Numbered from the stretch's first letter, positions 44,034 through 53,942 are shown. The stretch is DNA of 64,000 bases from Lachnospiraceae bacterium (GCA_910574965.1 CAJTDB010000001.1:191092-255091), one strand, 5' to 3'. Program-made: numbers and translations. Notes: a model not told the origin generated them from the letters alone.

Positions 44034-45020
44034 ATGATCATTACCAGAGCACCCTTCCGGGTCAGCTTCTGCGGCGGCGGCAGCGACCTTCCTGGTTTCT
44101 ACGAAAAACATGGCGGATGTGTGTTGAGTACAACGATCAAAAAATATATGTACCTGACAATCCATAATTATTTCGAGAAAGACCAGATCGTCCTGAAATA
44201 CTCGCAGACAGAAATCGTACATGATTTTTCAGAGATTCAGCATCGAATCTTCCGGCAGTGCCTGACTGATTTCCATCTGAAAGGTGTGGAAATCTCCAGT
44301 ATGGCGGACATTCCTGCCGGTACCGGACTGGGATCGTCAAGCACCTTTACCGTTGCCCTGCTTCACCTGCTTCATACCTATCAGGGAGAATACGTTTCGA
44401 AATACAAGCTGGCGAAGGATGCCTGTCAGGTAGAAATTGAGAAGCTCGGAGAACCTATCGGCAAACAGGATCAGTTTGCAGCGGCGTTCGGCGGTCTGAA
44501 ATTTTATGAGTTTATGCCAGATGGTTTTGTCAATGTGGAACCTATCATTATGGCACCAGGCAGTTACCGGAAGCTGGAGCAGAACTTACTGATGTTTTAC
44601 TTGGGAGGCACCCATTCTGCATCCGAAATCTTAAGAGAACAGTCTCAAAATACTGCATATCCAGAAAAAGCCGCTGAACAAAAGCAAATGTGCTGTATCA
44701 CAAGGATATTAAAAGAAGAGCTTCAGAAAAATAATGTAGATCTTATGGGAGAGCTTCTCCATGAAAACTGGATGCTCAAACGCTCCATGGCATCCGGCAT
44801 TTCCAGTTCTTACATTGATGAAACATACGATACTGCGCGAAAGGCCGGCGCATCCGGCGGAAAATTATTAGGTGCAGGCGGTGCCGGATTTTTACTTCTT
44901 TATGTTCCGGAGAACAGACAGGCTTCTGTCAGGAACGCATTGTCCCATTTGCGGGAGATGGATTTCGAAATGGATAACTCCGGTTCCTCGATTGTGATGA
45001 CTGACAAAGATTTTATATAA
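44034..45020 (+). CDS. hddA: D-glycero-D-manno-heptose 7-phosphate kinase
   Basis: A 328-residue GHMP kinase. IITRAPFRVSFCGGGSDLPGFY opens the family, the ATP loop is PAGTGLGSSSTFTVALL (about residues 93-109), and GASGGKLLGAGGAGF is the third GHMP motif. It phosphorylates heptose 7-phosphate at C-1 in the GDP-heptose pathway. Its partners GmhA and HddC-GmhB are three genes around it, which makes HddA the best call. First gene of cassette 3; no strong ribosome site or promoter is seen directly in front. Confidence 0.88.
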   Translation: MIITRAPFRVSFCGGGSDLPGFYEKHGGCVLSTTIKKYMYLTIHNYFEKDQIVLKYSQTEIVHDFSEIQHRIFRQCLTDFHLKGVEISSMADIPAGTGLGSSSTFTVALLHLLHTYQGEYVSKYKLAKDACQVEIEKLGEPIGKQDQFAAAFGGLKFYEFMPDGFVNVEPIIMAPGSYRKLEQNLLMFYLGGTHSASEILREQSQNTAYPEKAAEQKQMCCITRILKEELQKNNVDLMGELLHENWMLKRSMASGISSSYIDETYDTARKAGASGGKLLGAGGAGFLLLYVPENRQASVRNALSHLREMDFEMDNSGSSIVMTDKDFI

Positions 45021-45059
45021 TACTCTGACTTATAAAAACAAAATCAGGGAGGCAATATC

Positions 45060-46025
45060 ATGAAGATACTCGTCGCAGGCGGTGCCGGTTTTATAGGAAG
45101 CCATCTGATCGACCGTCTGTTGCAAGAAGGGCATACGATTGTATGCGCAGACAAGCTGATCTTTGGCTCTGACAATATTCAGCATCTGCTGAATGACCAG
45201 AAGCTGGAAGAAACCGGAAAATTCAAATTTCACGAAATAGAACTGGCGGATCAGAAACAGGTGGACAACCTGTTCGCAGAATATGAAATTGATGCCGTAT
45301 ATCATCTGGCTGCAAATTCCGACATTCAAAAAGGCGGAAAGGAACCGGACATTGATTTTAACGATACCTTTCTCACCACCCGGACAATCCTGGAAGGAAT
45401 GCGCAAAGCAGACGTAAAAAATATATTTTTTGCGTCCACTTCTGCTGTCTACGGAGAAATGCCGGATGTTGCATTAACCGAGACGACCGGAGGGCTTCAG
45501 CCGGTCTCCTACTACGGAGGAGCAAAACTCGCTTCGGAAGCTTTGATCTCATCCTACGTGTCCATGTGCGGCCTGAACGCTGTTATTTTTCGTTTTCCAA
45601 ATGTCATCGGGCCGCGGCTGACGCACGGAGCAGTCTTTGATTTTATCAGAAAGCTCCGTCAGAATCCTCACGAGCTGGAGATTCTCGGAGACGGCACCCA
45701 GTGTAAACCATATATTTATGTGTTTGATCTGATTCATGCGATTGTAAAGCTGACCAAAGATTTTGGACCCGGTGAAGAAGTCTACAATATCAGTGTCAAG
45801 GGCGGCGGAACTACTGTTACACATATTGCTGAAATCGTTGTCGAGCTGTTAGGACTGAAACAGACAGCCTTTCGATATACGGGCGGTGACCGGGGGTGGA
45901 AGGGCGATGTCCCCAGATTTTCCTATGATATTTCCAAGGTCCTGTCTGCCGGCTGGGAACCGCGCTATACTTCGGACGAAGCCGTGCGCAAAACGGTAGA
46001 GGATGCTCTGGAAGCAGGAATGTAA
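45060..46025 (+). CDS. NAD-dependent sugar epimerase/dehydratase
   Basis: A 321-residue extended SDR protein. GGAGFIGSHLIDRLL at the start, catalytic YYGGAK (YxxxK) near residue 149, RFPNVIGPRLTHGAVFDFI, and WEPRYTSDEAVRKTVED near the end. It resembles UDP-glucose 4-epimerase-like enzymes. Within this heptose operon a role on GDP-heptose is possible. AGGGAGG precedes the ATG. Exact activity is not decided. Confidence 0.78.
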   Translation: MKILVAGGAGFIGSHLIDRLLQEGHTIVCADKLIFGSDNIQHLLNDQKLEETGKFKFHEIELADQKQVDNLFAEYEIDAVYHLAANSDIQKGGKEPDIDFNDTFLTTRTILEGMRKADVKNIFFASTSAVYGEMPDVALTETTGGLQPVSYYGGAKLASEALISSYVSMCGLNAVIFRFPNVIGPRLTHGAVFDFIRKLRQNPHELEILGDGTQCKPYIYVFDLIHAIVKLTKDFGPGEEVYNISVKGGGTTVTHIAEIVVELLGLKQTAFRYTGGDRGWKGDVPRFSYDISKVLSAGWEPRYTSDEAVRKTVEDALEAGM

Positions 46026-46046
46026 TCATAATTCGAGGCGAACAGT

Positions 46047-47348
46047 ATGAAAGCAGTAATTATGGCAGGCGGAAAAGGCACGAGACTGCAGACAGTTTCC
46101 AAAGACATTCCCAAGCCGATGTTTCCGGTCTTCAACAAACCGGTCCTGGAGTATCAGATCGACAGCTTAAAAAAAAGCGGAATCACAGATATTACTCTGA
46201 TCATTGGGCATCTGGGCGCCGTCATTCAATCCTATTTTGGAGACGGAACCCGCTTCGGCGTACAGCTTCAATATTTTACAGAAGAGAAGCCTCTGGGAAC
46301 AGCAGGGGCGCTTTATTACCTTAAAGACAAGATATCCGACGATTTTCTCCTGCTGTTTGGAGATCTGCTGTTAGATATGGACTGGACGCGGTTTATGTCT
46401 TTTCATAAAGAACGCCGCGCCGTTGTCACGCTCTGCGGTCATCCCAATTCTCACCCTTACGACAGCGATGTAATCGTGGCAAATCCCGAAGGAATGGTCA
46501 CAGAGATCCTTCCTAAAAACACTGAACGCAGCTTCTTTTATCACAATTTTGTAAATGCCGGCGTTTACTGCGTCAGCCCCAGGCTGCTTTCTTCCATGGA
46601 ATCTGCGGAGAAAATCGATTTAGAAAAGCAGATGATCGCCGGTCAAATCGGAAAGGGAACCGTTTATGCTTATCGAACCACCGAATATATCAAAGATATG
46701 GGTACCCCCGACCGCCTGCATTCTGTAACGGCAGATGTGAAAAATAAAATTGTGTCCAGCCGGAATTTGAAAAACCGGCAGAAAGCGGTCTTCTTAGATC
46801 GGGACGGCACGATCAATGTTCTGAGAGGATTTCTAAATAACACATCGGATTTTGAACTTCTGCCAGGAACGGCTGAGGCTCTTCGAATGTTGAATGCTTC
46901 CAGATATCTAACAATTGTAGCAACGAATCAGCCCGTCGTAGCCAGAGGGGAATGTACTTTTGATGAATTAGAACAAATTCATATGAAAATGGAAACCGAG
47001 CTTGGAAAACAGGGCGCCTGCATTGACGATCTGTTCTTCTGCCCTCATCATCCGCATAAAGGATATGATGGAGAAATCCCGGAATTGAAATTTGACTGTT
47101 CATGCAGAAAGCCCAAAACCGGCATGCTCCAGCAGGCGGCGGAGAAATATCATATTGATCTGGCAGATTCCTGGTATATCGGAGATACGACAACCGATCT
47201 TCTGACAGGCATCCGCGCTTCTATGCGGACCATTCTTGTGAAGACCGGAGAAGCGGGTCTGGACAGAAAATATGACGTCCGCGCGGACTATACAGCAGAA
47301 AACCTGTTAGAAGCGGTATCAATCGTTCTTAAAAGCAATCCTTACTAA
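46047..47348 (+). CDS. Fused heptose-1-phosphate guanylyltransferase and heptose bisphosphatase
   Basis: A 433-residue two-domain protein. Residues 1-230 are a nucleotidyltransferase (MKAVIMAGGKGTRLQTVSKDIPKPMFPV, like HddC). Residues about 248-433 are a HAD phosphatase with AVFLDRDGTINVLRG, TNQPVVARGE, the zinc-type CPHHPHKG...CSCRKP and WYIGDTTTDL, all hallmarks of GmhB. It would carry both the 7-phosphate removal and the GDP-activation steps. In most organisms these are separate genes. Flanked by hddA upstream and gmhA downstream. Confidence 0.9.
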   Translation: MKAVIMAGGKGTRLQTVSKDIPKPMFPVFNKPVLEYQIDSLKKSGITDITLIIGHLGAVIQSYFGDGTRFGVQLQYFTEEKPLGTAGALYYLKDKISDDFLLLFGDLLLDMDWTRFMSFHKERRAVVTLCGHPNSHPYDSDVIVANPEGMVTEILPKNTERSFFYHNFVNAGVYCVSPRLLSSMESAEKIDLEKQMIAGQIGKGTVYAYRTTEYIKDMGTPDRLHSVTADVKNKIVSSRNLKNRQKAVFLDRDGTINVLRGFLNNTSDFELLPGTAEALRMLNASRYLTIVATNQPVVARGECTFDELEQIHMKMETELGKQGACIDDLFFCPHHPHKGYDGEIPELKFDCSCRKPKTGMLQQAAEKYHIDLADSWYIGDTTTDLLTGIRASMRTILVKTGEAGLDRKYDVRADYTAENLLEAVSIVLKSNPY

Positions 47349-47382
47349 TGTACCGCAGCAGAAAACGAAAAGGAACCAAACG

Positions 47383-47943
47383 ATGGATTACAGACAAAAG
47401 CTACAGGCCTATCTTGACCAGGAGATCAGGGTTATTCAGTCTCTTGATCTCGACGCCGTCAACTCTGTCATGAATGTATTAGAAGAAGCACGGCTCTCCA
47501 ACCGGCACATTTTTATCTGCGGCAACGGAGGCAGCGCGGCAACCGCCAGTCACTACTGCTGCGATTTTAATAAAGGCGTCAGCGAAACGCAGGAACAGAA
47601 ATATCATTTTGAATGTCTGAATGACAATATTCCAACCATGATGGCGGTGGCAAACGATATTTCTTATGATGAGATTTTTCGCTTTCCCCTGAGAAACAAA
47701 ATGACGCCGTCAGATATTCTGATCGGGATCTCCGGATCCGGCAATTCCAGAAATGTGGTCAATGCGATGGAATATGCAAAAAGTATTGGCGGAACAACGA
47801 TTGCGATTGTTGGTTATTCCGGCGGCAGACTGCGGGAAATCGCGGATCACTGCATCCATGTCCAGATTGATCATATGCAGATCGCGGAGGACCTCCACAT
47901 GATTCTGGATCATATGATGATGAGCGTATTAAGTCAGCAATAG
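47383..47943 (+). CDS. gmhA: Sedoheptulose 7-phosphate isomerase
   Basis: A 186-residue SIS-domain protein forming D-glycero-D-manno-heptose 7-phosphate. FICGNGGSAATASHYCCDFNKG (about residues 44-65) is the sugar-phosphate binding signature, ISGSGNSRNVVNAMEYAK follows near 115, and EDLHMILDHMMM lies at the end. With hddA and the fused HddC-GmhB it completes the four-step route to GDP-heptose. Confidence 0.92.
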   Translation: MDYRQKLQAYLDQEIRVIQSLDLDAVNSVMNVLEEARLSNRHIFICGNGGSAATASHYCCDFNKGVSETQEQKYHFECLNDNIPTMMAVANDISYDEIFRFPLRNKMTPSDILIGISGSGNSRNVVNAMEYAKSIGGTTIAIVGYSGGRLREIADHCIHVQIDHMQIAEDLHMILDHMMMSVLSQQ

Positions 47944-47962
47944 ATAATGGAGAAAGAAACCA

Positions 47963-48745
47963 GTGTCTTCAAAGAAAAGAATTACAAACCGCATTCGTTT
48001 TCTGAATACTTATATTGACAGTCTGACTGCCGCCGAGGCCAAACTTGTGGTTGACCAGTACATTCAGGAAAGAGGAAGCCGTTATGTGGTCACACCGAAT
48101 TCCGATATTATTGTGAAAATGCAGAAAGATCCGGAATTAAAAAATATCTGTGACTCTGCGGACCTGATCCTTACAGACGGCCAGATGCTGGTCACACTCT
48201 CCCGCTTTCTGGGAAAGCCAATCAAAGAGCGGGTATGCATGACGGATTTCGTGTGGGATGTGCTGGACCTAGCAGTGGAAAAAGGCTATCGGATATTTCT
48301 CCTGGGCGGAACGGAAGCTTCTCTGAAACAGGCCGTGAAGAACATACGGCGCCAATACCCGACGCTGCAGTTAGCCGGATATCACTCTCCTCCTCCCGGT
48401 TTTGAGAACAACGAGAATCTGCTGAACGGGATAAACGAAAGAATCCGTACCGCACGTCCGGACATTCTGCTGATTTTCCTCGGATGTCCCAAACAGGAAA
48501 AATTTATTTACCATAACAGGGAATTTTATCAGGTTCCGCTTTCAATCCCAATGGGCGGGTGCGTGGATTTTATTGCAGGAAATGTGAAGCGGGCTCCAAT
48601 ATGGATGCAGAAATGCGGATTGGAGTGGTTTTATCGGTTTCTGCAGGAGCCGAAGCGGTTGTTTCGGAGGTATTTTATTGATGATGTTAAGATTTTTGGG
48701 CTGACGCTGCAAGAAATTCAAATGCAAAATAAAAACAGAAAATGA
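47963..48745 (+). CDS. WecG/TagA/CpsF-family glycosyltransferase (cassette 3), GTG start
   Basis: A 260-residue GT26 enzyme: IRFLNTYIDSLT, VTPNSDIIVKMQKDPE, LTDGQMLVTLSR, IFLGCPKQEKFI and RAPIWMQKCGLEWFYRFLQEPKRL. The Asn-Ser-Asp form (TPNSD) differs from TPNLD of the other two copies, so it is a more distant paralogue. GTG at 47963 with GGAG 10 bases upstream is the likely start. Probably the second sugar transfer of the cassette 3 repeat. Confidence 0.85.
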   Translation: MSSKKRITNRIRFLNTYIDSLTAAEAKLVVDQYIQERGSRYVVTPNSDIIVKMQKDPELKNICDSADLILTDGQMLVTLSRFLGKPIKERVCMTDFVWDVLDLAVEKGYRIFLLGGTEASLKQAVKNIRRQYPTLQLAGYHSPPPGFENNENLLNGINERIRTARPDILLIFLGCPKQEKFIYHNREFYQVPLSIPMGGCVDFIAGNVKRAPIWMQKCGLEWFYRFLQEPKRLFRRYFIDDVKIFGLTLQEIQMQNKNRK

Positions 48746-48793
48746 ATTTTATTATCAATCATATTTCAAAATATTACCTGGAGGAATCGTACA

Positions 48794-49243
48794 ATGGGGG
48801 GGGCAGCCCGGCTTGTTTATACGGCAAATAAAGCGTACCACTTGTTTAAAGCAAAATGGATTGCACAAATCATAAAAAATATATGCCGCATTATTTATGC
48901 CTGTGATATATCATACCAAATTCAAATAGGAAAAAATCTAAAAATGCCGCATCAGGGACTTGGTGTTGTTATCGGACCAGATGTAGTAATCGGCAGTAAC
49001 GTAACCATTTATCAGAATTCTACGTTGGGATCGAAAGACAACGGAAAAGTTTATGCAGCACCAGTGATTGGAGATCATGTAATGATAGGCGCAGGCACGG
49101 TCATCCTTGGCAGAGTACAAATCGGATCCAATGTTAAAATAGGAGCTAATTCTGTTGTTTTAACGGATATTCCTAATAATTGCATTGTAGCTGGGGTACC
49201 TGCAAAAATAATCAGCAAAGCGGCAAACGAAAAAACAATATAA
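48794..49243 (+). CDS. Serine-acetyltransferase-like hexapeptide O-acetyltransferase, phase-variable at its start codon
   Basis: A 149-residue CysE-like sugar acetyltransferase. The hexapeptide helix covers about residues 55-140 (GLGVVIGPDVVIGSNVTIYQNSTLG, VIGDHVMIGAGTVILGRVQIGSNV). A G8 tract (48796-48803) begins with the G of the ATG, giving MGGAARLVY. The present length is in frame. Any one-base change would put every codon after the first three out of frame, so the tract acts at the very start of the protein. GGAGG lies about 11 bases before the ATG. Confidence 0.85.
   Translation: MGGAARLVYTANKAYHLFKAKWIAQIIKNICRIIYACDISYQIQIGKNLKMPHQGLGVVIGPDVVIGSNVTIYQNSTLGSKDNGKVYAAPVIGDHVMIGAGTVILGRVQIGSNVKIGANSVVLTDIPNNCIVAGVPAKIISKAANEKTI
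48796..48803 (+). repeat. G8 tract at the start codon (in frame)
   Basis: Eight Gs, the first being the third base of the ATG. Length eight keeps the acetyltransferase open. Confidence 0.75.
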
Positions 49244-49262
49244 TAGGATATAACAGACAACA

Positions 49263-49994
49263 ATGATTCCAAAAACAATACACTACTGCTGGTTTGGAAA
49301 AAATCCAAAACCCGAACTGGTATTAAAATGTTTGGCCAGTTGGAGAAAATTTGCTCCGGATTACAAGATTATCGAATGGAATGAAGACAATTTTATAATA
49401 GAGAATTATAAGTACGCTAAAGAGGCATTTGAACGCAAAAAATATGCTTTTGTATCAGATGTCGCACGGTTTGATTTATTATATCACTACGGCGGGATTT
49501 ATTTGGATACAGATGTTGAGTTAATCAAGCCTTTAGATGGTTTTTTAAACCATAAAATGTTTATGGCATATGATCAGAGAGGTTTCATAGCATCCGGTTT
49601 GATATTCGGAAGTATAAAAGGACATCATATTCTTTCTACAATATTGAATTACTATGCTAACACTCCCTTTATCATGAAAAACAAGAGAGAAAATACTACA
49701 ACTGTTGTTACAATCGTATCAAATATCTTAGCAAAAAACGGGTTTGAATTAAATGGATTAAAAATTGAACGAGAAGGTATCGTTATATACCCTGCAATTT
49801 ATTTTGACCCATACGATTACGAACATGACAAAATGACGATTAGCGATAATACCTATGCAATTCATTACTATTCGGGGTCATGGAAAAATAAATTTGATCG
49901 CAAAATTTATAAAATTGGGTTAGCAGTCAGAAAACTGATTGGGAAAAAAAATTACAATAAACTTACAAAATTAAAGCACAAGGTATGGGGTTAA
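49263..49994 (+). CDS. GT32-family glycosyltransferase
   Basis: A 243-residue DXD-type transferase. It opens IPKTIHYCWFGKNPKPE and has the nucleotide-sugar site FVSDVARFDLLYHYGGIYLDTDVEL (about residues 64-88), where DTD binds metal, and AIHYYSGSWKNK near the end. These signatures fit capsular GT32 enzymes. No good ribosome site precedes the ATG. Confidence 0.88.
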   Translation: MIPKTIHYCWFGKNPKPELVLKCLASWRKFAPDYKIIEWNEDNFIIENYKYAKEAFERKKYAFVSDVARFDLLYHYGGIYLDTDVELIKPLDGFLNHKMFMAYDQRGFIASGLIFGSIKGHHILSTILNYYANTPFIMKNKRENTTTVVTIVSNILAKNGFELNGLKIEREGIVIYPAIYFDPYDYEHDKMTISDNTYAIHYYSGSWKNKFDRKIYKIGLAVRKLIGKKNYNKLTKLKHKVWG

Positions 49995-49996
49995 TT

Positions 49997-51112
49997 ATGA
50001 CAGGAAAAAAGCGAGTAATAAAACGTGAATCTTTTATTATTTCTCTCGTTTTTGTCCCTATATTTTGTGTCAAAGCTTTGGGATTGGGTGCATCCAGCAA
50101 AGCAGCTCTTTTTATTACTGTTGTTTCTATAGTATTCAGCATATTAGTCTTTCTGGAAAAACACATTACAGGCAAAGAAAGTTATATTTGGGGCTGTATA
50201 CTGTTGCTGGGATTTGTAAATATCTTTATTTCAGGCAAATTTAGTGTATTTTTTTCAATATATACCTTGTTTCTAATGAAGAATATTGATAGTAAAAAAC
50301 TTAGAAATGCATTGTTTATAGTAGGATCACTGATTTTTTTCTATTTAATAGTCGAAAACTACTCATCCGGTTCGACAGAGGCAAGATACATCAGCGGCAC
50401 ATGGCAACATATTGTAAAGAGAAACAATATAATTTATGTTGTTTATTTTGCATTAGCAAATCTTCTGATTTTAAAGAAAAAGGAATGTTTTAAATTATTT
50501 GCAATTATTTTGATGGAAGTGGCAGGATTTCTGCTGTTCTTGTACACTGGAACCCGCACGGGGTTTTATTGTTTGCTATTGGAAGGCATTATTCTGGTTT
50601 TTTTTAAATGCAGAATTATCCAAAGGTCAAAAACCATAATACACATAACGACAATAACTCCTATTGTATTTACTCTGATCAGTTATTGGATGAACTGCAT
50701 GTACGGATCAATACCTGTATTATACTCTGTCAACTCAATGCTGCAAAACAGACTGTATTATGGAAAACAGTATTTAGATATGTATGGTATATCTCTTTGG
50801 GGACAAAGAATAGCTGTATCTTATGTAGAAGAAACCTACCAGGTGCTTGACAATACATATTTAAGTCTAATGATCAACTATGGCATAATTCTACTTCTGC
50901 TCTGGCTATGGCTGAACGTAATGACTCTTAAATATTTATTGCAAGAAAAAAGATATGCAGAAGTAGCCATTATTATAGGATACTTTTTTTACGGATTTAC
51001 AGAATCTTTTGTTATTGTTTGTTTTCTTAATATGTCCTTTTTTATATATAATGACTTTCTAAGCCAGCATAGGAGGATACATGATATTGAAAAAAATAGT
51101 GTTATCGGATAG
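49997..51112 (+). CDS. wzy: O-antigen/capsule polymerase-like membrane protein (cassette 3)
   Basis: A 371-residue polytopic protein (about 10 segments). LLFLYTGTRTGFYCLLLEGIILV (about residues 174-196) is a TGTRTG-type motif of O-antigen polymerases, and the loop around YYGKQYLDMYGISLWGQRI followed by NTYLSLMINYGIILLLLWL fits the large periplasmic-type loop and next helix. An ATG four codons upstream (49985) is also possible. Its end overlaps the next gene by 32 bases. Confidence 0.72.
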   Translation: MTGKKRVIKRESFIISLVFVPIFCVKALGLGASSKAALFITVVSIVFSILVFLEKHITGKESYIWGCILLLGFVNIFISGKFSVFFSIYTLFLMKNIDSKKLRNALFIVGSLIFFYLIVENYSSGSTEARYISGTWQHIVKRNNIIYVVYFALANLLILKKKECFKLFAIILMEVAGFLLFLYTGTRTGFYCLLLEGIILVFFKCRIIQRSKTIIHITTITPIVFTLISYWMNCMYGSIPVLYSVNSMLQNRLYYGKQYLDMYGISLWGQRIAVSYVEETYQVLDNTYLSLMINYGIILLLLWLWLNVMTLKYLLQEKRYAEVAIIIGYFFYGFTESFVIVCFLNMSFFIYNDFLSQHRRIHDIEKNSVIG

Positions 51113-52469
51113 AGGCGCTTTACTTATAGACACCATATTATCAGAAACTGACTGGGAAATATCGCTGCTTATAGTAGATGATTTTGGACATCATAAAGAA
51201 CACTACGAGAAAAATCCCAGAGTAAAAAAAATATTAAGGATGTCGGATTTGATTTTCTGGAATGGACTCTGTAACATAGACAGCGCTATAGTCGGAAAAT
51301 ATTTGTATTTATTTAATATTGGAGATTATGGATCACGAAGACTTTGTGACGATTTTCATTTTTCACATTATCAGTTTTATCTTGGAATCAGCTATTGGGA
51401 AATGTTTTTCAGGAATAATACTGTAGATGCATGTATCATAACTAATACACTCCATGGATTTATCAACGATTATATTCTTGAGACCATTTCCAGAGACAAA
51501 GGAATCCCTTGTTATAATGTATTTTATCATTTTATAGACCAATTCGGTATTTATAATATCAACACTGAAAAATTATGTTCCATATCCGTCGATAAACGTG
51601 AAAGTATTCACCTGGATAAAATTGTTGGATACAGAAATGAGTTTAATTATGATAAATTGAAGGATGTACCCTATCCTCAAATAGCAAAACTCGTCTATAA
51701 AATATTTGGAGCAAAAGGCATTCGAATTGTATCTTTTCTTGTCAGGGGAAAACAGCCTATTCATTACAGAGAATGTACGCTGGCAGAATATTTAAAGGCG
51801 TACTATAAAATTAAACGGATGCAAAAATATGTACTTTCCAAATATAGTGAATTTGATACACACAAAAAATATGTTGTATATTTTCTCCATTATGAACCTG
51901 AAGCAGTTATAACCGGAAATTCTCCCATTATAGACAGCCAATTAATCCATATCAAAATGCTGTCAGATGCGCTTCCCAAAGGATGGATTCTATATGTAAA
52001 AGAACATCCTGATCTATATGAAAAGTTTAATAGTTGGGAATTGGAATATCAGATACCAATATTACCCACATTTTATACAAAGTTTTTTTATGATAAACTT
52101 TGTTCTTTTAAAAATGTAAAACTGGTACACTACAAAATATCTGCTTCCAGTATGATAAAAAAAGCACAGGCCGTTTCTACGATCGCCGGAACAGTTATGT
52201 CCGAAGCTGTTCTATACGAAAAAGCTATTCTTTGTTTTGCCGGAAGACGCCATGTTTATTATTACGACGAAAATATTTTTCACATAGATTCAACTGCAGA
52301 CATACAAAATGCTTTTCAAAAGATTATTGCCGGATATAAACCAAATTACGAAAACATTGTAAACGCCTGTTCCAAATATCTTTTTCCTGCGAACGATGCA
52401 GGAAAGAGCCGGATTATTACAACAATCAATGACATTCTTTCACAAGAGAATATAAAAACATATGATTGA
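51081..52469 (+). CDS. Capsule-biosynthesis-type glycosyltransferase (KpsC/LipB-like)
   Basis: A 462-residue protein. The C-terminal half carries YVVYFLHYEPEAVITG near residue 270, ILYVKEHPDLYEK near 307 and AVSTIAGTVMSEAVLY near 375. This order (LHYxPEA, VKEHP, xxGTxxxEA) is that of capsule-synthesis transferases of the KpsC/LipB type and related nonulosonate transferases. In a cassette making CMP-legionaminic acid it may add that sugar. AGGAGG lies 4 bases before the ATG. The N-terminal half is unrecognised. Confidence 0.6.
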   Translation: MILKKIVLSDRGALLIDTILSETDWEISLLIVDDFGHHKEHYEKNPRVKKILRMSDLIFWNGLCNIDSAIVGKYLYLFNIGDYGSRRLCDDFHFSHYQFYLGISYWEMFFRNNTVDACIITNTLHGFINDYILETISRDKGIPCYNVFYHFIDQFGIYNINTEKLCSISVDKRESIHLDKIVGYRNEFNYDKLKDVPYPQIAKLVYKIFGAKGIRIVSFLVRGKQPIHYRECTLAEYLKAYYKIKRMQKYVLSKYSEFDTHKKYVVYFLHYEPEAVITGNSPIIDSQLIHIKMLSDALPKGWILYVKEHPDLYEKFNSWELEYQIPILPTFYTKFFYDKLCSFKNVKLVHYKISASSMIKKAQAVSTIAGTVMSEAVLYEKAILCFAGRRHVYYYDENIFHIDSTADIQNAFQKIIAGYKPNYENIVNACSKYLFPANDAGKSRIITTINDILSQENIKTYD

Positions 52470-53907
52470 CAAATATAAAAAATTGCTCAAGAACACAGGA
52501 GTCCTGACACTTGGGCAGTTCAGTTCCAAGCTTCTGGTACTTATACTTATTCCACTTTATACAAGTATATTAACAACCGAAGAGTATGGTATTTATGATT
52601 TATTATATACCACAGTCAGCTTTTTGTATCCAATTGTTACATTAAATATTTCTGTGTCTGCACAAAGATTTTTAATGGATAAAAACGCAGATATTGAAAC
52701 AATAACCAGGATAAGTGCAAAATACGCGTGTATAGGGCTTATAATACCTCTTGTTATAATTGTAATCAATCAGTTTTTCAAAGTAAGTCAATCTCTCTCT
52801 CGTTATGGTATTCAGTTCTTGCTACTTTTTTTTGCAATTGAATTTAGTTGTCTTCTCGTAGATTATGCAGTTGGATTAGAACGCATTAAAGACATTGCTG
52901 TTTCCGGAGTAGTCTCAACCGTCATAACTCTGGTTATGAATGTCATCATGCTCATAGTATTTAAGCTGAGACTTAATGGATACTTTATAGCAAATATTTC
53001 AGGACCTGTTTTCCAGGCATGCTATCTATTTTGTGTTTTAAAGGTCTGGAACAAATTAGCGGGAAAACGTAACAGTAATCGGAAAACAGAAAGAGAAATG
53101 CTGGCATTCTGTACTCCTCAGATTGCAAATGCCACAAGCTGGTGGATCAATAACACTGCAGACAGATATATTATAACCTGGTTCTGCGGGGTCGCCGTTA
53201 ACGGAATATATTCTGTTGCTTATAAAATTCCTTCCATAATAAACATCCTTAGCGGAGTATTTGGACAGGCATGGGCAGTATCTGTTGTTAAGAATTACGA
53301 TTCTGAGGATAAAGACAATTTTATTTCAAAAACATACACATTATATAATGCCATCATGGTTCTTGCTTGCTCTGGACTGATTCTATGTACCAGACTGATA
53401 GCTCGCTTCTTATTTGCACACGAATTTTACAATGCATGGATTTACGTTCCTCTGTTGTTGATTGCAAGCATGTTTGGCGCCCTGTCCGGATATCTGGGAG
53501 GAATTTTTTCCGCAGAAAAAGAATCGAAATTATTTGCCCGTTCCACAGTGATTGGAGCTATAGTCAACATTATATTAAACTTTATTCTGATATATGGAGC
53601 AGGAGCCATAGGAGCAGCACTTGCCACTATGATATCCTATATCCTTGTTTGGGAAATACGCTGTTTTCATGTATGCAGATATATCCAATTCCAGATAAAT
53701 TTCAGAACAGATGTAATTTCTTACAGTATACTTTTATTGCAAAGCTTTCTATTAATCTATTTTCCAGAAACAGCTATTGTATATTTTCTGGAATTTATCC
53801 TGTTGATACTTCTTCTTTTGAACAATAGGAAAAGCATACTCCTTGTGAAAAAAAGGCTTTTTAACATCATTTTAAAAGAACCAAATATAAGGCAGACTAA
53901 ACTGTGA
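52462..53907 (+). CDS. wzx: Wzx-type polysaccharide flippase (cassette 3)
   Basis: A 481-residue polytopic protein starting KKLLKNTGVLTLGQFSSKLLVLILIPLYTSILTTEEYGIYDLLYTT, the standard opening of the MOP/PST flippase group, with about 12-14 hydrophobic segments. Its ATG overlaps the upstream stop by 8 bases, so translation is coupled. It would export the cassette 3 unit. Confidence 0.88.
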   Translation: MIDKYKKLLKNTGVLTLGQFSSKLLVLILIPLYTSILTTEEYGIYDLLYTTVSFLYPIVTLNISVSAQRFLMDKNADIETITRISAKYACIGLIIPLVIIVINQFFKVSQSLSRYGIQFLLLFFAIEFSCLLVDYAVGLERIKDIAVSGVVSTVITLVMNVIMLIVFKLRLNGYFIANISGPVFQACYLFCVLKVWNKLAGKRNSNRKTEREMLAFCTPQIANATSWWINNTADRYIITWFCGVAVNGIYSVAYKIPSIINILSGVFGQAWAVSVVKNYDSEDKDNFISKTYTLYNAIMVLACSGLILCTRLIARFLFAHEFYNAWIYVPLLLIASMFGALSGYLGGIFSAEKESKLFARSTVIGAIVNIILNFILIYGAGAIGAALATMISYILVWEIRCFHVCRYIQFQINFRTDVISYSILLLQSFLLIYFPETAIVYFLEFILLILLLLNNRKSILLVKKRLFNIILKEPNIRQTKL

Positions 53908-53942
53908 AAGTTAAAAAAATTAATATGAGAGAGTAGATAAAT

